The notes: generated by a model from the letters alone, not told the origin. 64,000 bases of DNA from Paradesertivirga mongoliensis (GCF_024436395.1 NZ_JAFMZO010000002.1:930001-994000), one strand, 5' to 3'. Positions 45,515-55,193 are shown, counted from the first letter of the stretch. Program-made: numbers and translations.

Positions 45515-46110
45515 TCTTCCTTTTTGTTAACTGCCTTCAGGGCTGCATCTTTGGCTGCCTGACGCTCGGCCAGTTGTTTAGCCAACTCCTCACGTTTAAC
45601 TTCAGCCTCTTGCGGAGACATATCCGAAAACTGATAGGTTAACTGAGATATATGGGTTACCGTGCGATCGTACTGATCGGTCATGATAATACATTCTGTA
45701 GGGCACACAACGGTACAAAGCCCACAATATAAGCACTTAGCCATGTCAATATCGAACTTGGCCGCGTATAACCTTTTTGTAGTACCGTCAGACGTCTGGC
45801 CGATTGGACCAGTACCTTTTATACTCTCAATTTCGATACAATCAACAGGGCAGATCTTGGCGCACAAATCGCACACAATGCAGTCGTCGATTTCAACATC
45901 TAACTGATATCTTCCAACTTCAGGGATGGGCATTTTCTCATGCGGGTACTGTACCGTAACAACCCCCTTATCTTGTGCAAAATAATTATCGTCCCTTATA
46001 TCAATTGATTTACGTGTTTTACCTGCCGCAAAAAAATGCCTGATAGTGAGGGCCATGCCCTTCCAGGTGGTTCTAATCGAAGATATTGCGGTTTTGAGAA
46101 TCACTTTCAA
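45511..46110 (-). CDS. nuoI: NADH-quinone oxidoreductase subunit I
   Basis: A 199-residue peripheral iron-sulfur subunit. Two ferredoxin motifs bind [4Fe-4S] clusters: C77-x2-C80-x2-C83-x3-C87-P and C126-x2-C129-x2-C132-x3-C136-P. The C-terminal tail after 165 is a charged helix (EAEVKREELAKQLAERQAAKD), longer than in E. coli. It starts three bases after nuoH. Confidence 0.97.
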   Translation of the reverse strand: MKVILKTAISSIRTTWKGMALTIRHFFAAGKTRKSIDIRDDNYFAQDKGVVTVQYPHEKMPIPEVGRYQLDVEIDDCIVCDLCAKICPVDCIEIESIKGTGPIGQTSDGTTKRLYAAKFDIDMAKCLYCGLCTVVCPTECIIMTDQYDRTVTHISQLTYQFSDMSPQEAEVKREELAKQLAERQAAKDAALKAVNKKEE

Positions 46111-46113
46111 TTA

Positions 46114-47220
46114 TTACATTATTACTAACTGCCAAATTCCTGAGATTAACATGCAGAAAAACGCAAGGGGCGTCAGTATCTTCCAGCAAAGGCTCATCAA
46201 TTGGTCAACCTTTAAACGGGGCAAGGTCCAGCGCAGCCACATCTGAACTCCAACTATTAAAAAAACTTTCGACACAATCCAGAAAATCCCCCAAAACGGA
46301 CCGGTTGTCCAGTCTGCCAGATGTAAATCACCTATATTGGGCAAAACCGTGTTCCAACCACCAAGGAATAAAACAACTCCGAACATGGCTGTTAAAAACA
46401 TCATCGAATATTCGCCCAGAAATATGAAAGCGAACCTCATACCCGAATATTCTGTATGAAAGCCGGAAACAAGTTCAGATTCGGCTTCCGGTATATCAAA
46501 GGGAGCCCGGTTACATTCGGCTAACGACGCTATAAAATATATCACATAGGCTATAATGAGATGCGGTGCCTGAAACACGTTCCATGAAAGAAAACCTCCT
46601 ATTTCCTTCACATTCCAAAAGCCTAAGAATTTAACGCTTTCGCTGGATAACACTCCCTGTTTAATGGCTATTTCCTGCAAATCGAGTGTTTGAGAAATCA
46701 TCACTGCCGAAATTATTGCAATACCAGCGGGTATCTCGTAAGAAACCACTTGCGCCACCGAACGCAAAGCGCCAAGAAGGGAATATTTATTATTAGAGCC
46801 CCAGCCTGCCATTAATATTCCAACAGATTCTACCGACACAATGGCAAACACATAAAAAACTCCGATATTAAGCGCAGAAGGCACAATATCGGGTCCCCAT
46901 GGCAATGTTGCGAAACCCATGTACACCGAAAGGAAAATAATAACAGGAGCGGCGGCAAACAGAATCTTATCTGCCGCGGCAGGAACAATAAATTCCTTCT
47001 GAAGCATTTTCAGGATGTCGGCAAGGGTTTGCAAACTCCCGTATTTACCTACTTCCATAGGCCCCAGGCGATCTTGAATGAAAGCAGAAACTTTTCTTTC
47101 GGCGTATACCGCGAATAACGCAAAAACTGCAACAAAAGAAAAAAGTGCCAGGGCAACTAAAATATATGTAACGTAGAAATCCAATGCTAAAATTGCTGCT
47201 GCAAAGTTAAGCAATACCAC
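46114..47220 (-). CDS. nuoH: NADH-quinone oxidoreductase subunit H
   Basis: A 368-residue membrane subunit that forms much of the quinone site. Diagnostic parts are [16 protein letters not shown], the loop with [26 protein letters not shown], and [14 protein letters not shown]. The start is the GTG at 47220: a stop codon lies three codons upstream and there is no ATG early in the frame. It is the first gene of this run: a terminator and two skp genes lie upstream instead of nuoA-G, which must be elsewhere in the genome. Confidence 0.94.
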   Translation of the reverse strand: MVLLNFAAAILALDFYVTYILVALALFSFVAVFALFAVYAERKVSAFIQDRLGPMEVGKYGSLQTLADILKMLQKEFIVPAAADKILFAAAPVIIFLSVYMGFATLPWGPDIVPSALNIGVFYVFAIVSVESVGILMAGWGSNNKYSLLGALRSVAQVVSYEIPAGIAIISAVMISQTLDLQEIAIKQGVLSSESVKFLGFWNVKEIGGFLSWNVFQAPHLIIAYVIYFIASLAECNRAPFDIPEAESELVSGFHTEYSGMRFAFIFLGEYSMMFLTAMFGVVLFLGGWNTVLPNIGDLHLADWTTGPFWGIFWIVSKVFLIVGVQMWLRWTLPRLKVDQLMSLCWKILTPLAFFCMLISGIWQLVIM

Positions 47221-47263
47221 CGATATTCAGGGCCCTTTTTATGGGAGAATGGAGGTCAAAAAC

Positions 47264-47293
47264 AAAAAAAGCGAGACAATAACGCCTCGCTTT
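47264..47293 (-). terminator. Rho-independent terminator after the skp genes
   Basis: On the minus strand AAAGCGAG pairs with CTCGCTTT around an 10-base loop, followed by a T-rich tail TTTTTG. It is 30 bases after the second skp stop and 44 bases before the nuoH start. It ends the bamA-skp transcript, so nuoH-N needs its own promoter within this short space or depends on read-through. Confidence 0.85.
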
Positions 47294-47322
47294 AAAATTG
47301 ATATTTTATTTCTTGTCTTTTC

Positions 47323-47892
47323 TTATTTCTTGGCAGTTGCCGGAGCTGTTGCTGCAATACCCAGCTTCGCTTTTACCAGAGCGATAATATCGTCTCCGCC
47401 CTCAGAGTATAATACTAATGCGCCTGCATTAGGAGATACATCAAATACATAAGCGTAGCCTTTTTCTTTAGCTACAGCATTTACTGCGTCGCCTGCTTTT
47501 TTGAAGATCGGCTGATAAAGCTCGTTATGTTTTGCCTCTACTTCCTGCTTTGCTTTTTCTGCAGTTTCATTAATTCTTTTTCCAAGCTCCTGAAGCTCTT
47601 TACCCATTGTTTCAAGCTCTTTACCAACAACCAGTTTATTGGCTTCGCTTAGGGTTTTTTCTTTTTCCTGAGCAGTTGTTAACTTCTTTTGATATTCAGC
47701 CTGCATTAATTCAATCTCTCCTTGTTTTGCTTTCTGGAAAGTCTGGAATTTTGCATCTGCCTGTTTAACGTCGGGCATTACCGCCAATAAATCGGCAGAA
47801 TTGATGTGAGCAAATTTTTGCTGTGCGTTAACAGCGCTACTTGTGAAAAATAATCCTACTGCTACTACCGCTACTTTAACGAATGTTTTCAT
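47323..47892 (-). CDS. Skp/OmpH-family periplasmic chaperone
   Basis: A 189-residue exported protein (signal peptide about 1-23, ending AVNAQ). After a short strand (KFAHINSADLLAVMPDVKQAD) comes a long coiled coil of tentacle-like helices (about 40-125), then a C-terminal strand region (YAYVFDVSPNAGALVLYS). Skp trimers hold unfolded outer-membrane proteins on their way to BamA. It is the second of two paralogues in tandem, followed by a terminator. Confidence 0.9.
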   Translation of the reverse strand: MKTFVKVAVVAVGLFFTSSAVNAQQKFAHINSADLLAVMPDVKQADAKFQTFQKAKQGEIELMQAEYQKKLTTAQEKEKTLSEANKLVVGKELETMGKELQELGKRINETAEKAKQEVEAKHNELYQPIFKKAGDAVNAVAKEKGYAYVFDVSPNAGALVLYSEGGDDIIALVKAKLGIAATAPATAKK

Positions 47893-47921
47893 TTTTTAAT
47901 TGATTGTTTTATTGTCCTTTT

Positions 47922-48452
47922 CTATTTTGCCAGTGTACCCGGTTTATACCCCAGGCGGGTAATTACATCATTACTTTTATCTAAACGTGCATTTGCATAC
48001 AAGAGTATAAGATCGCTGTTTTTATCGAAGATCATGTAAAGTGAGCTCGCTTCGGCTACCGCCTCTACTGCTTTTGCAACTCGATCCTGTATCGGTTTGA
48101 TCAGCTTAATTCTTTGCTGATATAGTTCGCCTTCAAAGCCGAACTTTAACCGCTGATATTCTTTAGCTGCCTTTTCCTTTTCAATAATTTCATTTTCTCG
48201 TCGTTTACGCATCTCATCAGTTAATAGCACCTGGTCTGCCTGGTAAGACTTGTACAGCCGGTCTATTTCGCCTAAACGATTGTCAACTTCCTTTTGCCAT
48301 TGTTGCGATAATGCATCCAATTGTTTTTGCGAAGATGTGTATTCCGGTATATGCTTTAAAATATACTCGGTATCTACATACGCAAAGCCTTGTGCAAAAG
48401 CAGAAACTCCTGTGAAAAATAGGAAAGAAAATATTAAAAACAACTTTTTCAT
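47922..48452 (-). CDS. Skp/OmpH-family periplasmic chaperone
   Basis: A 176-residue exported protein (signal peptide about 1-20, ending AFAQ), the first of two tandem Skp-like chaperones downstream of bamA. It starts mature chain with GFAYVDTEYILKHIPEY, followed by a charged coiled coil (about 40-115, including RRENEIIEKEKAAKEYQRLK) and a final strand. The pair may form mixed or separate trimers. Confidence 0.9.
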   Translation of the reverse strand: MKKLFLIFSFLFFTGVSAFAQGFAYVDTEYILKHIPEYTSSQKQLDALSQQWQKEVDNRLGEIDRLYKSYQADQVLLTDEMRKRRENEIIEKEKAAKEYQRLKFGFEGELYQQRIKLIKPIQDRVAKAVEAVAEASSLYMIFDKNSDLILLYANARLDKSNDVITRLGYKPGTLAK

Positions 48453-48510
48453 TGGTTTATTTTTTTTTGACCCTTAAACTCATCAGCTCATCAGGCCGAT
48501 CATACCATCG

Positions 48511-51057
48511 CTAAAATCCGCCGTTAAGTTGTTGCGCCATGCTGAAATGAAACTGACCTTTACTTGATTGGATACCCGGTATCGGGTCAAAGCCCCATCC
48601 GTAATCGATTCCCAGCAATCCAAATATTGGTAAGAATATCCTTGCACCCACACCAACCGAACGATGAACATTAAACGGATTAAAGTCTTTGAAATTGTTC
48701 CAGGTATTACCCCCTTCAGCAAAAGTTAGCAAAAATAATGTTGCCTGCTGACTGGTAGTAACCGGATAACGAAACTCAACAATGTATTTGTTGAAAATCG
48801 GACTGCCCGAGCTTCGAGCGATGTTAGGATTCGAACCTTCAGGAATTACACTGTTATTTTCATAACCGCGCATTGCAATTACTTCAGAACCTTGTAAAAA
48901 GTCGAATCCTTGCATACCATCTCCACCCAATTTAAAGCGCTCAAAAGCCGACTGACCCACAGCAGAGTTATATTGTCCGAGGAATCCAAATTGAGCCTGA
49001 GTTTTCAAAACCAGCTTACCATAAATACGCTGATACCATTGTGCTTCAAACTTCCATTTGTGGTACTCTGTGTATTTATATCTGTCGGCATCTACCGCCG
49101 TGCGGTAATTTATATTATTAAATAGCGAGTACGGTGGGGTAGCCTGAACAGTTAAGCGGATATGCGAACCTGAAGTTGGATAAATTGGTGCGTCGACAGA
49201 GTTTCTGCTTATTTCCTGTGTTAAGTTGAAGTTATATGAGGTACCTGTATTAAATAAAAATCCTGGGTAATTCTTCAACTTATATTGCTGAAGGTTAACC
49301 GAGTGATTAATTCTGAACCAGTCATCAGGCCATTTTAAACGCTGCCCTAAACTGAAAGTCAGACCGTTTAATCGGATCCGCTGAATATCCGCATCTGCGA
49401 TATCTGAAAAATACTGATTGGATTGTAAGGAGGTAAAAGCACTTACACCGAAATAAATCGGCTTCTTACCCCCAAGCCATGGCTCAGAAAATGAGAAGTT
49501 GTATGATTGATAAGCCTTACCATTTGTTTGGCCTCTGATACTTAATTTCTGCCCATCACCTTTTGGCAATGGTTTCCATTCTTTCAAATTGAATAAATTC
49601 CGGGCAGAGAAATTATTAAAGGTTAAGCCGAGTGTACCGATAATACGGCCACCGCCGAAACCACCCGATAATTCGATCTGATCCGAAGGCTTCTCAACAA
49701 CGGTATATTCGATATCTACAGTTCCATCCGCCGGATTTGGAGTAGGTCTTACGTCGGTTTTTTGCTCATCGAAATTCCCCAAAGCGGCAATTTCACGAGT
49801 GGTACGTACCACCAAATCTTTATTGAACTTATCGCCTGGCTTCGTACGAATCTCACGCATAACCACCCTGTCGTTTGTAATATCGTTTCCTTTCAGCGTT
49901 ACTTTATTAATCGTGTAAAGCGGACCTTCATAAATACGAACTTCCACATCAATGGTATCGCCATGTACCCGGGTTTGTACCGGATCAGCGTTAAAAGTAA
50001 GGTAACCGTTATTCAAATAAAGCGATGAAACGTCTTCGCCATTAGGATTTCCGTTAATTTTTTTCTGGAGCTTTTCCTCACTAAATACATCCCCTTTGTT
50101 GATGCCCAGCATACGGGTTAAATCGGCGGTGCTGTAGATTGCATTTCCAGCAAAGGTTACATCGCCAAAATAATATTTCGGGCCTTCATACACAGTCAAA
50201 GCAAGGCTTATAGTCTTGTCAGGATTTAGAATCAAAGTATCCTTCACGATCTCGGCGTCCCTGTAGCCTTTATCGTGCATTTTGGCAATCATAGTTCGCT
50301 TATCCTCTTCATATTTATCCTGAAGAAACTTAGCTGAACGGAATATATTAAGCGTAGATTTTTCCTTTGTTTTCTTGAGAAGCTTTTTTAATTCTTTGTC
50401 TTTAAATTTCGAATTTCCAGCAAAGCTGATATCCTTAATCTTGGTTTTTTCATTTTTATCAACTATCACCTCAAGCACAACATCATTAGACTGGGCATTA
50501 TCCTTTTTCTGGTTGTATTTCACATCGGTATATAAGTATCCCTTTTCATTGAAATACTTTTTGATAATAGCTGTAGTAGTGCTTAAAAGGCCTTCGTTCA
50601 CAATTTTCCCTTTCCGGTCGTCCAGCTTTTCGCGGATATCCGAAGTCTCGCTTTTACGCATTCCTTTCAAATCGATCCGGGTTAATCTCGGACGTTCTGT
50701 AACCGCTATATTGAAAAAGATTGTATCTTCCCTTGTGTCGGTGATGCTTAATTCTATATTATCAAATAAGCCCTGAGCCCATAGGAATTTAACTGCATTA
50801 GCGGTTGCCTCGCCCGGAACCTCTATTCTTTCTCCTTTTGTTAGTTTAGAGATTTGAACCAGGATATCTTTATCCAGAAACTCGGTCCCCGTAACGGTAG
50901 TACCACCTATAATATATTCTTTAGGGTTCAGATAACTTATCTCGTCTGGCTTTGGAGCAACCGGCCGGCGTTGTGATGCACCGGGCTGACGCCCGATTTG
51001 AGCCATTGCCACTGTGCCGGAAATCAGGAAGTATATGGTTATAAAAAACTTATTCAT
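48511..51057 (-). CDS. bamA: Outer membrane protein assembly factor BamA
   Basis: About 848 residues from the ATG giving MNKFFITIYF; the reading frame is open three codons further to a TTG, which is less likely. A signal peptide ends near VAMAQ. Five POTRA domains cover about 30-440 (for example GTEFLDKDILVQISKLTKGE and YYFGDVTFAGN), and the C-terminal Omp85 barrel holds the LKLGG-like FKLGGDGMQGFDFL loop. The protein inserts beta-barrels into the outer membrane. An unusual Arg/Pro-rich stretch (GRQPGASQRRPVAPKP) follows the signal peptide. It lies between uppS and the two skp genes, all on one strand. Confidence 0.96.
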   Translation of the reverse strand: MNKFFITIYFLISGTVAMAQIGRQPGASQRRPVAPKPDEISYLNPKEYIIGGTTVTGTEFLDKDILVQISKLTKGERIEVPGEATANAVKFLWAQGLFDNIELSITDTREDTIFFNIAVTERPRLTRIDLKGMRKSETSDIREKLDDRKGKIVNEGLLSTTTAIIKKYFNEKGYLYTDVKYNQKKDNAQSNDVVLEVIVDKNEKTKIKDISFAGNSKFKDKELKKLLKKTKEKSTLNIFRSAKFLQDKYEEDKRTMIAKMHDKGYRDAEIVKDTLILNPDKTISLALTVYEGPKYYFGDVTFAGNAIYSTADLTRMLGINKGDVFSEEKLQKKINGNPNGEDVSSLYLNNGYLTFNADPVQTRVHGDTIDVEVRIYEGPLYTINKVTLKGNDITNDRVVMREIRTKPGDKFNKDLVVRTTREIAALGNFDEQKTDVRPTPNPADGTVDIEYTVVEKPSDQIELSGGFGGGRIIGTLGLTFNNFSARNLFNLKEWKPLPKGDGQKLSIRGQTNGKAYQSYNFSFSEPWLGGKKPIYFGVSAFTSLQSNQYFSDIADADIQRIRLNGLTFSLGQRLKWPDDWFRINHSVNLQQYKLKNYPGFLFNTGTSYNFNLTQEISRNSVDAPIYPTSGSHIRLTVQATPPYSLFNNINYRTAVDADRYKYTEYHKWKFEAQWYQRIYGKLVLKTQAQFGFLGQYNSAVGQSAFERFKLGGDGMQGFDFLQGSEVIAMRGYENNSVIPEGSNPNIARSSGSPIFNKYIVEFRYPVTTSQQATLFLLTFAEGGNTWNNFKDFNPFNVHRSVGVGARIFLPIFGLLGIDYGWGFDPIPGIQSSKGQFHFSMAQQLNGGF

Positions 51058-51114
51058 TGAGTTCAAATATCGATGCTAAATTAGCTTAATCAGTTGTTAA
51101 TTTTTGTTAAAAGG

Positions 51115-51858
51115 TTAACTTTTAACCTGCTCGCTTGTCATACCAAAGCGGCGTTCTCTTTTTTGATAGTCAATAATGGCTTCAAACAAATCTTCTCTGC
51201 GGAAATCCGGCCAAAGCTTTTGGGTGAAATACAATTCAGAATAAGCTAACTGGTATAGAAGGTAATTACTGATTCTGTGTTCACCGCTGGTACGTATCAT
51301 CAATTCGGGATCTGGCATGTTCGCCGTTGTCAGCTGCCCCGAAAAAACCTCTTCTGTGATATCCTTGGGATCGAGCAAGCCATTTTTAACCTGCTCAGAA
51401 ATTTTACGGACCGCCTCAACTATCTCCCAGCGCGAGCTGTAACTCAATGCCAGGGTTAAGGTGCACCTTTTGTTAGCAGACGTTTTCTTTATTGCCTCTT
51501 GTAACTGCTGATAGCATTTAGCCGGCAAGGCTTCCAAATTGCCTATAGCATTTAAACGAACATCGTTTTCCATCAGTGTCTTGGTTTCACGGTTAATTGT
51601 TGAAACCAATAACTCCATCAAAGCAGCTATTTCGAACTTAGGCCGATTCCAATTTTCGGTTGAAAAAGCATACAGCGTAAGGTATTCTACCCCTGCCTCT
51701 ACCGCTCCTTCTACTGTATCCCGAACTGCTTTTACACCATTCTGATGACCAAAGACTCTTAGTTTGCCCTGCTCTTTGGCCCAGCGGCCATTCCCATCCA
51801 TTATAATGGCGATGTGCCGCGGCAACTTATTTTTATCGATCTGCTGAAGTAAACTCAT
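51115..51858 (-). CDS. uppS: Isoprenyl transferase (undecaprenyl diphosphate synthase)
   Basis: A 247-residue cis-prenyltransferase. The catalytic Asp is D21 in AIIMDGNGRWA, with the FSTENWNRP block and the RTSGEHRISNYLLYQLAYSEL region that binds pyrophosphate and magnesium. It makes the C55 carrier lipid for peptidoglycan and surface glycans. It lies 57 bases upstream of bamA. Confidence 0.96.
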   Translation of the reverse strand: MSLLQQIDKNKLPRHIAIIMDGNGRWAKEQGKLRVFGHQNGVKAVRDTVEGAVEAGVEYLTLYAFSTENWNRPKFEIAALMELLVSTINRETKTLMENDVRLNAIGNLEALPAKCYQQLQEAIKKTSANKRCTLTLALSYSSRWEIVEAVRKISEQVKNGLLDPKDITEEVFSGQLTTANMPDPELMIRTSGEHRISNYLLYQLAYSELYFTQKLWPDFRREDLFEAIIDYQKRERRFGMTSEQVKS

Positions 51859-51973
51859 TTATTTTTGACCTGCAAAGGCTTCACATTGGGGCTCAAAGGT
51901 AAGAAAATAAGCGTATTTGTTTCAATGATATAACGAGATGAAAAGCTTCCGGCAATTTGGCAGAAGAAACGCG

Positions 51974-52783
51974 CTATTCATCAACGACAGGGCACTTCAC
52001 GTTGAAAATAGTATACGATAATGTGAAGCCGAGAAACAGATACGTGTCGCGTTTGCGATAATCGCCGCGCTGGGTACCCGAACTGTGTTCACTCACTCCC
52101 ACCTGTGGTGACCTATCCGCCAGGGCCCTGCGTAAGGCGTAAGCAGGGTCTGCGGGATTGTCGAGCTGCTCGGCCAGATACGCTTTACTTACGTCATCAA
52201 TATAATCAGTATAAGCTGTTCGGTAACCTATTTCAGCTCCCAAAGTCCATTTTCCACTAAAATTATATTTTACACCAGCGCCAATAGGTGTTGTTAAAGC
52301 GATTGTTTTGTACTGCTGTCCTTCGGTAGCATAGGCACTCAATTGATAAACGTTTCCCTGGAACTCTGTTTGAGGATCAAAGGCTACAAAACCAATCCCT
52401 GCGAAGAGATAAGGCGAGTATTGCCTTCTGCTGACTGATGGGATATAACTGAAAAAATTGAATTCGGTTTGGAGACTTAGCTCGGTAACCGGAGAAAAGA
52501 AGCTTAAATTACGGGTTCTGAAATGCGCATCATTTGACTTTGAATCGGCGGCCTCGATCTTTCCGTGTGCGCCGTTAAGTTTAAGGGACCAATAGCCGTC
52601 AAAGTTTCTTTTGATCTGGCCACCAAAGGCGAGGTTACTTACTTTAAAAGGATTGACCGGATTTAAATCGCCCATATAACCCGAGGTTCCAACGAAGCCC
52701 CCAAGTTCCCAGGTTTGGGCAAAAGAAGCATTAGAAACGCCAACTATAACAAGAAGAAGAATCGCCGAAAAATTTAATTTCAC
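51974..52783 (-). CDS. DUF6089-family outer membrane protein
   Basis: A 269-residue protein with a signal peptide (1-22, ending ASFAQ). The WELGGFVGTSGYMGDLNPVNPF opening and the barrel strands ending with YAFVG-like RDTYLFLGFTLSYTIF are those of the DUF6089 family of small outer-membrane barrels, which are regularly found between nadK and uppS/bamA in Bacteroidota. It is probably tied to outer-membrane biogenesis; its exact role is not known. Confidence 0.85.
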   Translation of the reverse strand: MKLNFSAILLLVIVGVSNASFAQTWELGGFVGTSGYMGDLNPVNPFKVSNLAFGGQIKRNFDGYWSLKLNGAHGKIEAADSKSNDAHFRTRNLSFFSPVTELSLQTEFNFFSYIPSVSRRQYSPYLFAGIGFVAFDPQTEFQGNVYQLSAYATEGQQYKTIALTTPIGAGVKYNFSGKWTLGAEIGYRTAYTDYIDDVSKAYLAEQLDNPADPAYALRRALADRSPQVGVSEHSSGTQRGDYRKRDTYLFLGFTLSYTIFNVKCPVVDE

Positions 52784-52847
52784 CTTTGTTATGACGCTCT
52801 ATTTAGCAGCTTATAGTCTGAGATGAGCTTTTTTGTTAAATATGTTA

Positions 52848-53729
52848 TTAATAATTTCTCGTATCGATGCCCCAAAGCAATTTATTTCTTAACGTAGATA
52901 AATAGCTTTCATTATTCAAACGTATCAGATTAAACTGAAAATCGGCTTTTTTTACGTTGAACTTCATCGAGCAATCGATCACTTCGGTTCTTGAATCGCA
53001 GGAAATGAGATACTTGGAACTCCTCCCCTCAAGTTCGAAAGAAAGGGTGTGGGAATCTGAAATTATTACCGGGCGCACATTCAGATTATGGGGGGATACG
53101 GGGGTTATAACAAAATTCTCGGAGCGTGGAAAAACGATGGGTCCGCCGCAACTGAGTGAATATGCAGTAGAACCGGTAGGTGTAGCCACAATCAGGCCGT
53201 CTGCCCAGTATGAGTTCAAAAACTCTCCATTCAGATATGCATGGATAAGCATCATGGCAGAATTATCACGTCGGTGGATTATTACATCGTTTAGAGCAAA
53301 GTTTTCATCTCCAAAGATGTTACTTTCAGAATTTAGTCTTAACAGATCGCGAGAATCGATACTGAATTGCTTGTTAACAAGTCGCTCAACGGCCGAGGCA
53401 ATCTCGTCCTTATTAATGCTGGCAAGAAAACCCAGACGACCGAGGTTGATACCAATCACAGGAATTCCTGAATCTCTGACAAGCGTAACAGTGTCGAGGA
53501 TCGTTCCGTCGCCTCCAAGGCTTACCAGAACATCTACCTGTCCCTTAATATCATTGTGATTTCTAAAGATCTGAAGTTTTTTCGGAAAGAAAATCTTACC
53601 AGAAATAAACTGACTAAATTTATCGTACAGGTACGGTTCGATTCCAAATTGCATCAGGCAATCAAACACTTGCTGGACATAAGGAAGAGCGGTGTTGTTA
53701 AATTCTCTGCCGTAAATTGCAATCTTCAT
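52848..53729 (-). CDS. nadK: NAD kinase
   Basis: A 293-residue enzyme that phosphorylates NAD to NADP. The GGDG motif is at 72-75 (SLGGDGTILD), followed by the NLGRLGFLAS block, NDVIIHRRD and TPTGSTAYSLSCGGPIV. All are intact. It follows the CBS gene by ten bases and precedes DUF6089 and uppS on one strand. Confidence 0.96.
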   Translation of the reverse strand: MKIAIYGREFNNTALPYVQQVFDCLMQFGIEPYLYDKFSQFISGKIFFPKKLQIFRNHNDIKGQVDVLVSLGGDGTILDTVTLVRDSGIPVIGINLGRLGFLASINKDEIASAVERLVNKQFSIDSRDLLRLNSESNIFGDENFALNDVIIHRRDNSAMMLIHAYLNGEFLNSYWADGLIVATPTGSTAYSLSCGGPIVFPRSENFVITPVSPHNLNVRPVIISDSHTLSFELEGRSSKYLISCDSRTEVIDCSMKFNVKKADFQFNLIRLNNESYLSTLRNKLLWGIDTRNY

Positions 53730-53739
53730 TTGAAAGTTT

Positions 53740-54402
53740 TTAGAAACTAAGGTAGTTCATTAACTGGTCGTACCGGTCTGATGATCCCCCATCAGCTTTT
53801 ATATCGTTATAGGTAGCCACTACCGTATAATCATACCTTAAAAAAGAAGCCACAATAGCCGATGTATCGGTACGATTCAATTTAAGAGTAACTTCAAGAC
53901 GGGTTGATTCTGGAAAAGAGGTAATGTAGGAACTGAGAATCTGGGCATTATTTGATTCTACAATTTGAGAAATATGAGCCAGAGAGTTATCACGGTTATT
54001 TATTTCGATAACAATTATGCCGCCCGGTTCTTTAACCGAAGTTAAATTAGCGATATACTCAACCATCGAGTTGATGGAGATTACGCCGAGATAGTTTTTA
54101 TTTTCGTCTACAACGGGCAAAAGTGTAAGACGTTTTTCGGCAAAGGTTCTGATAACATCATAAACGTGCTGCTCTTTACTAACACAAGCATTGGTAGCTG
54201 ACAATTTAATACCACCTACCGGACTTTCATAATCCGGCACCTCGATCAAATCTTCATCTGAAACGAGACCGAGAAGCTGCAGGTCGTTAACTATTGGCAA
54301 ATGGTTGACGCGAAACTCTGTCATCCGGTCTAAAACCTTCTGAACACTATCAGAAGTTTTTAGAGGAGGTATAGCATCTGATATGAGTTGTTGTGCAACC
54401 AT
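53740..54402 (-). CDS. CBS-domain protein with C-terminal ACT-like region
   Basis: A 220-residue cytoplasmic protein. Two CBS motifs occupy about 5-60 and 68-128 (RVNHLPIVNDLQLLGLVSDEDLI; LTLLPVVDENKNYLGVISINSMVEYI), forming an adenosyl-nucleotide-binding Bateman module. The remaining part, about 130-210, has the beta-alpha-beta pattern of an ACT domain (IIVIEINNRDNSLAHISQIVE). It begins five bases after a hydrolase gene and lies ten bases upstream of nadK, so it may sense nucleotide or NAD status. Confidence 0.85.
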   Translation of the reverse strand: MVAQQLISDAIPPLKTSDSVQKVLDRMTEFRVNHLPIVNDLQLLGLVSDEDLIEVPDYESPVGGIKLSATNACVSKEQHVYDVIRTFAEKRLTLLPVVDENKNYLGVISINSMVEYIANLTSVKEPGGIIVIEINNRDNSLAHISQIVESNNAQILSSYITSFPESTRLEVTLKLNRTDTSAIVASFLRYDYTVVATYNDIKADGGSSDRYDQLMNYLSF

Positions 54403-54407
54403 TGTTT

Positions 54408-55172
54408 CTATTTTAGCAACACACGATCTAAGAACTTCTTAAGATACGTGTTAAATTCTTCCGGTTGCTCCATCATCGGAGCGTGACCACACTTGTCTAT
54501 CCAATTTAACTCCGAATTGGGCAAAATGTTGTGAAATTCTATCGCAACCTCTGGTGGTGTAACAGTATCGTTCTTACCCCAGATCAGGCAAACCGGTATC
54601 GTTATCTTATGCAAATCTTTTGCCATATTGTGCCTGATGGCCGATTTTGCCATTGCCAGAATCCGTATTACCCTGCCCCTGTCGTTAACGGTTTCGAATA
54701 CCTCATCAACCAATTCCTTGGTAGCAAATCCAGGATCATAAAAGGTGATGGCTACCTTTTCTTTGATGAAATCATAGCTTTCTCTGCGCGGAAATGTACC
54801 GCCAAAAGAGTTCTCGTACAAACCAGAGCTGCCTGTTAAAACCAGGGCCCTTACAAACTCGGGATGGCTGATGGTGAAAATCAAGCCTACGTGTCCACCC
54901 AAAGAGTTTCCGAGTAAGGTGATACTTTTCAGCTTTTTGAATTTAACGAATTTGTGCAGGAACTTTGATAAACTTGTTACCCCGGTAGTTAAAAGCGGAA
55001 GCTCGTAAATAGGGAGTAAAGGGATTATTACCCGGTATTGTGACTTGAAGGTATCGGTTACATCCTCCCAGTTACTAAGAGCTCCAAAAAGCCCGTGAAG
55101 CAACAAGAGTACGTCACCTTCTCCCTCTTCTATGTATTTAAATCCGTTTTCTTCTTTAATTTCAAGACTCAT
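54408..55172 (-). CDS. Alpha/beta hydrolase
   Basis: A 254-residue alpha/beta hydrolase. The oxyanion region LLLHGLFGALSNW is at about 23-35, the nucleophile is S90 in LGNSLGGHVGL, the Asp lies in IWGKNDTVTPP and the His in KCGHAPMMEQPEEF. It resembles the meta-cleavage hydrolase/proline-iminopeptidase branch, but no substrate can be assigned. It is the first gene of the run that leads to nadK and bamA. A 7+7-base inverted repeat lies six bases upstream of its start. Confidence 0.85.
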   Translation of the reverse strand: MSLEIKEENGFKYIEEGEGDVLLLLHGLFGALSNWEDVTDTFKSQYRVIIPLLPIYELPLLTTGVTSLSKFLHKFVKFKKLKSITLLGNSLGGHVGLIFTISHPEFVRALVLTGSSGLYENSFGGTFPRRESYDFIKEKVAITFYDPGFATKELVDEVFETVNDRGRVIRILAMAKSAIRHNMAKDLHKITIPVCLIWGKNDTVTPPEVAIEFHNILPNSELNWIDKCGHAPMMEQPEEFNTYLKKFLDRVLLK

Positions 55173-55177
55173 ATTAT

Positions 55178-55193
55178 CTAAACAAATGTTTAG
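55178..55193. promoter_or_regulatory. Palindromic operator-like site upstream of the hydrolase-CBS-nadK run
   Basis: CTAAACAAATGTTTAG has 7-base arms (CTAAACA/TGTTTAG) with two bases between, six bases from the start codon at 55172. On the minus strand its right arm overlaps AACATTTG, a 7/8 match to the TAnnTTTG -7 box. A repressor site over a promoter is plausible. Confidence 0.4.

Noticed and set aside
50375..50776. 133-codon plus-strand ORF rich in Phe and Ser
   Set aside because: It is opposite to bamA and looks hydrophobic only because it reads complement of lysine-rich codons.
52957..53559. 200-codon plus-strand ORF
   Set aside because: It mirrors nadK, whose motifs are intact on the minus strand, and has a serine/arginine-rich composition typical of a shadow frame.
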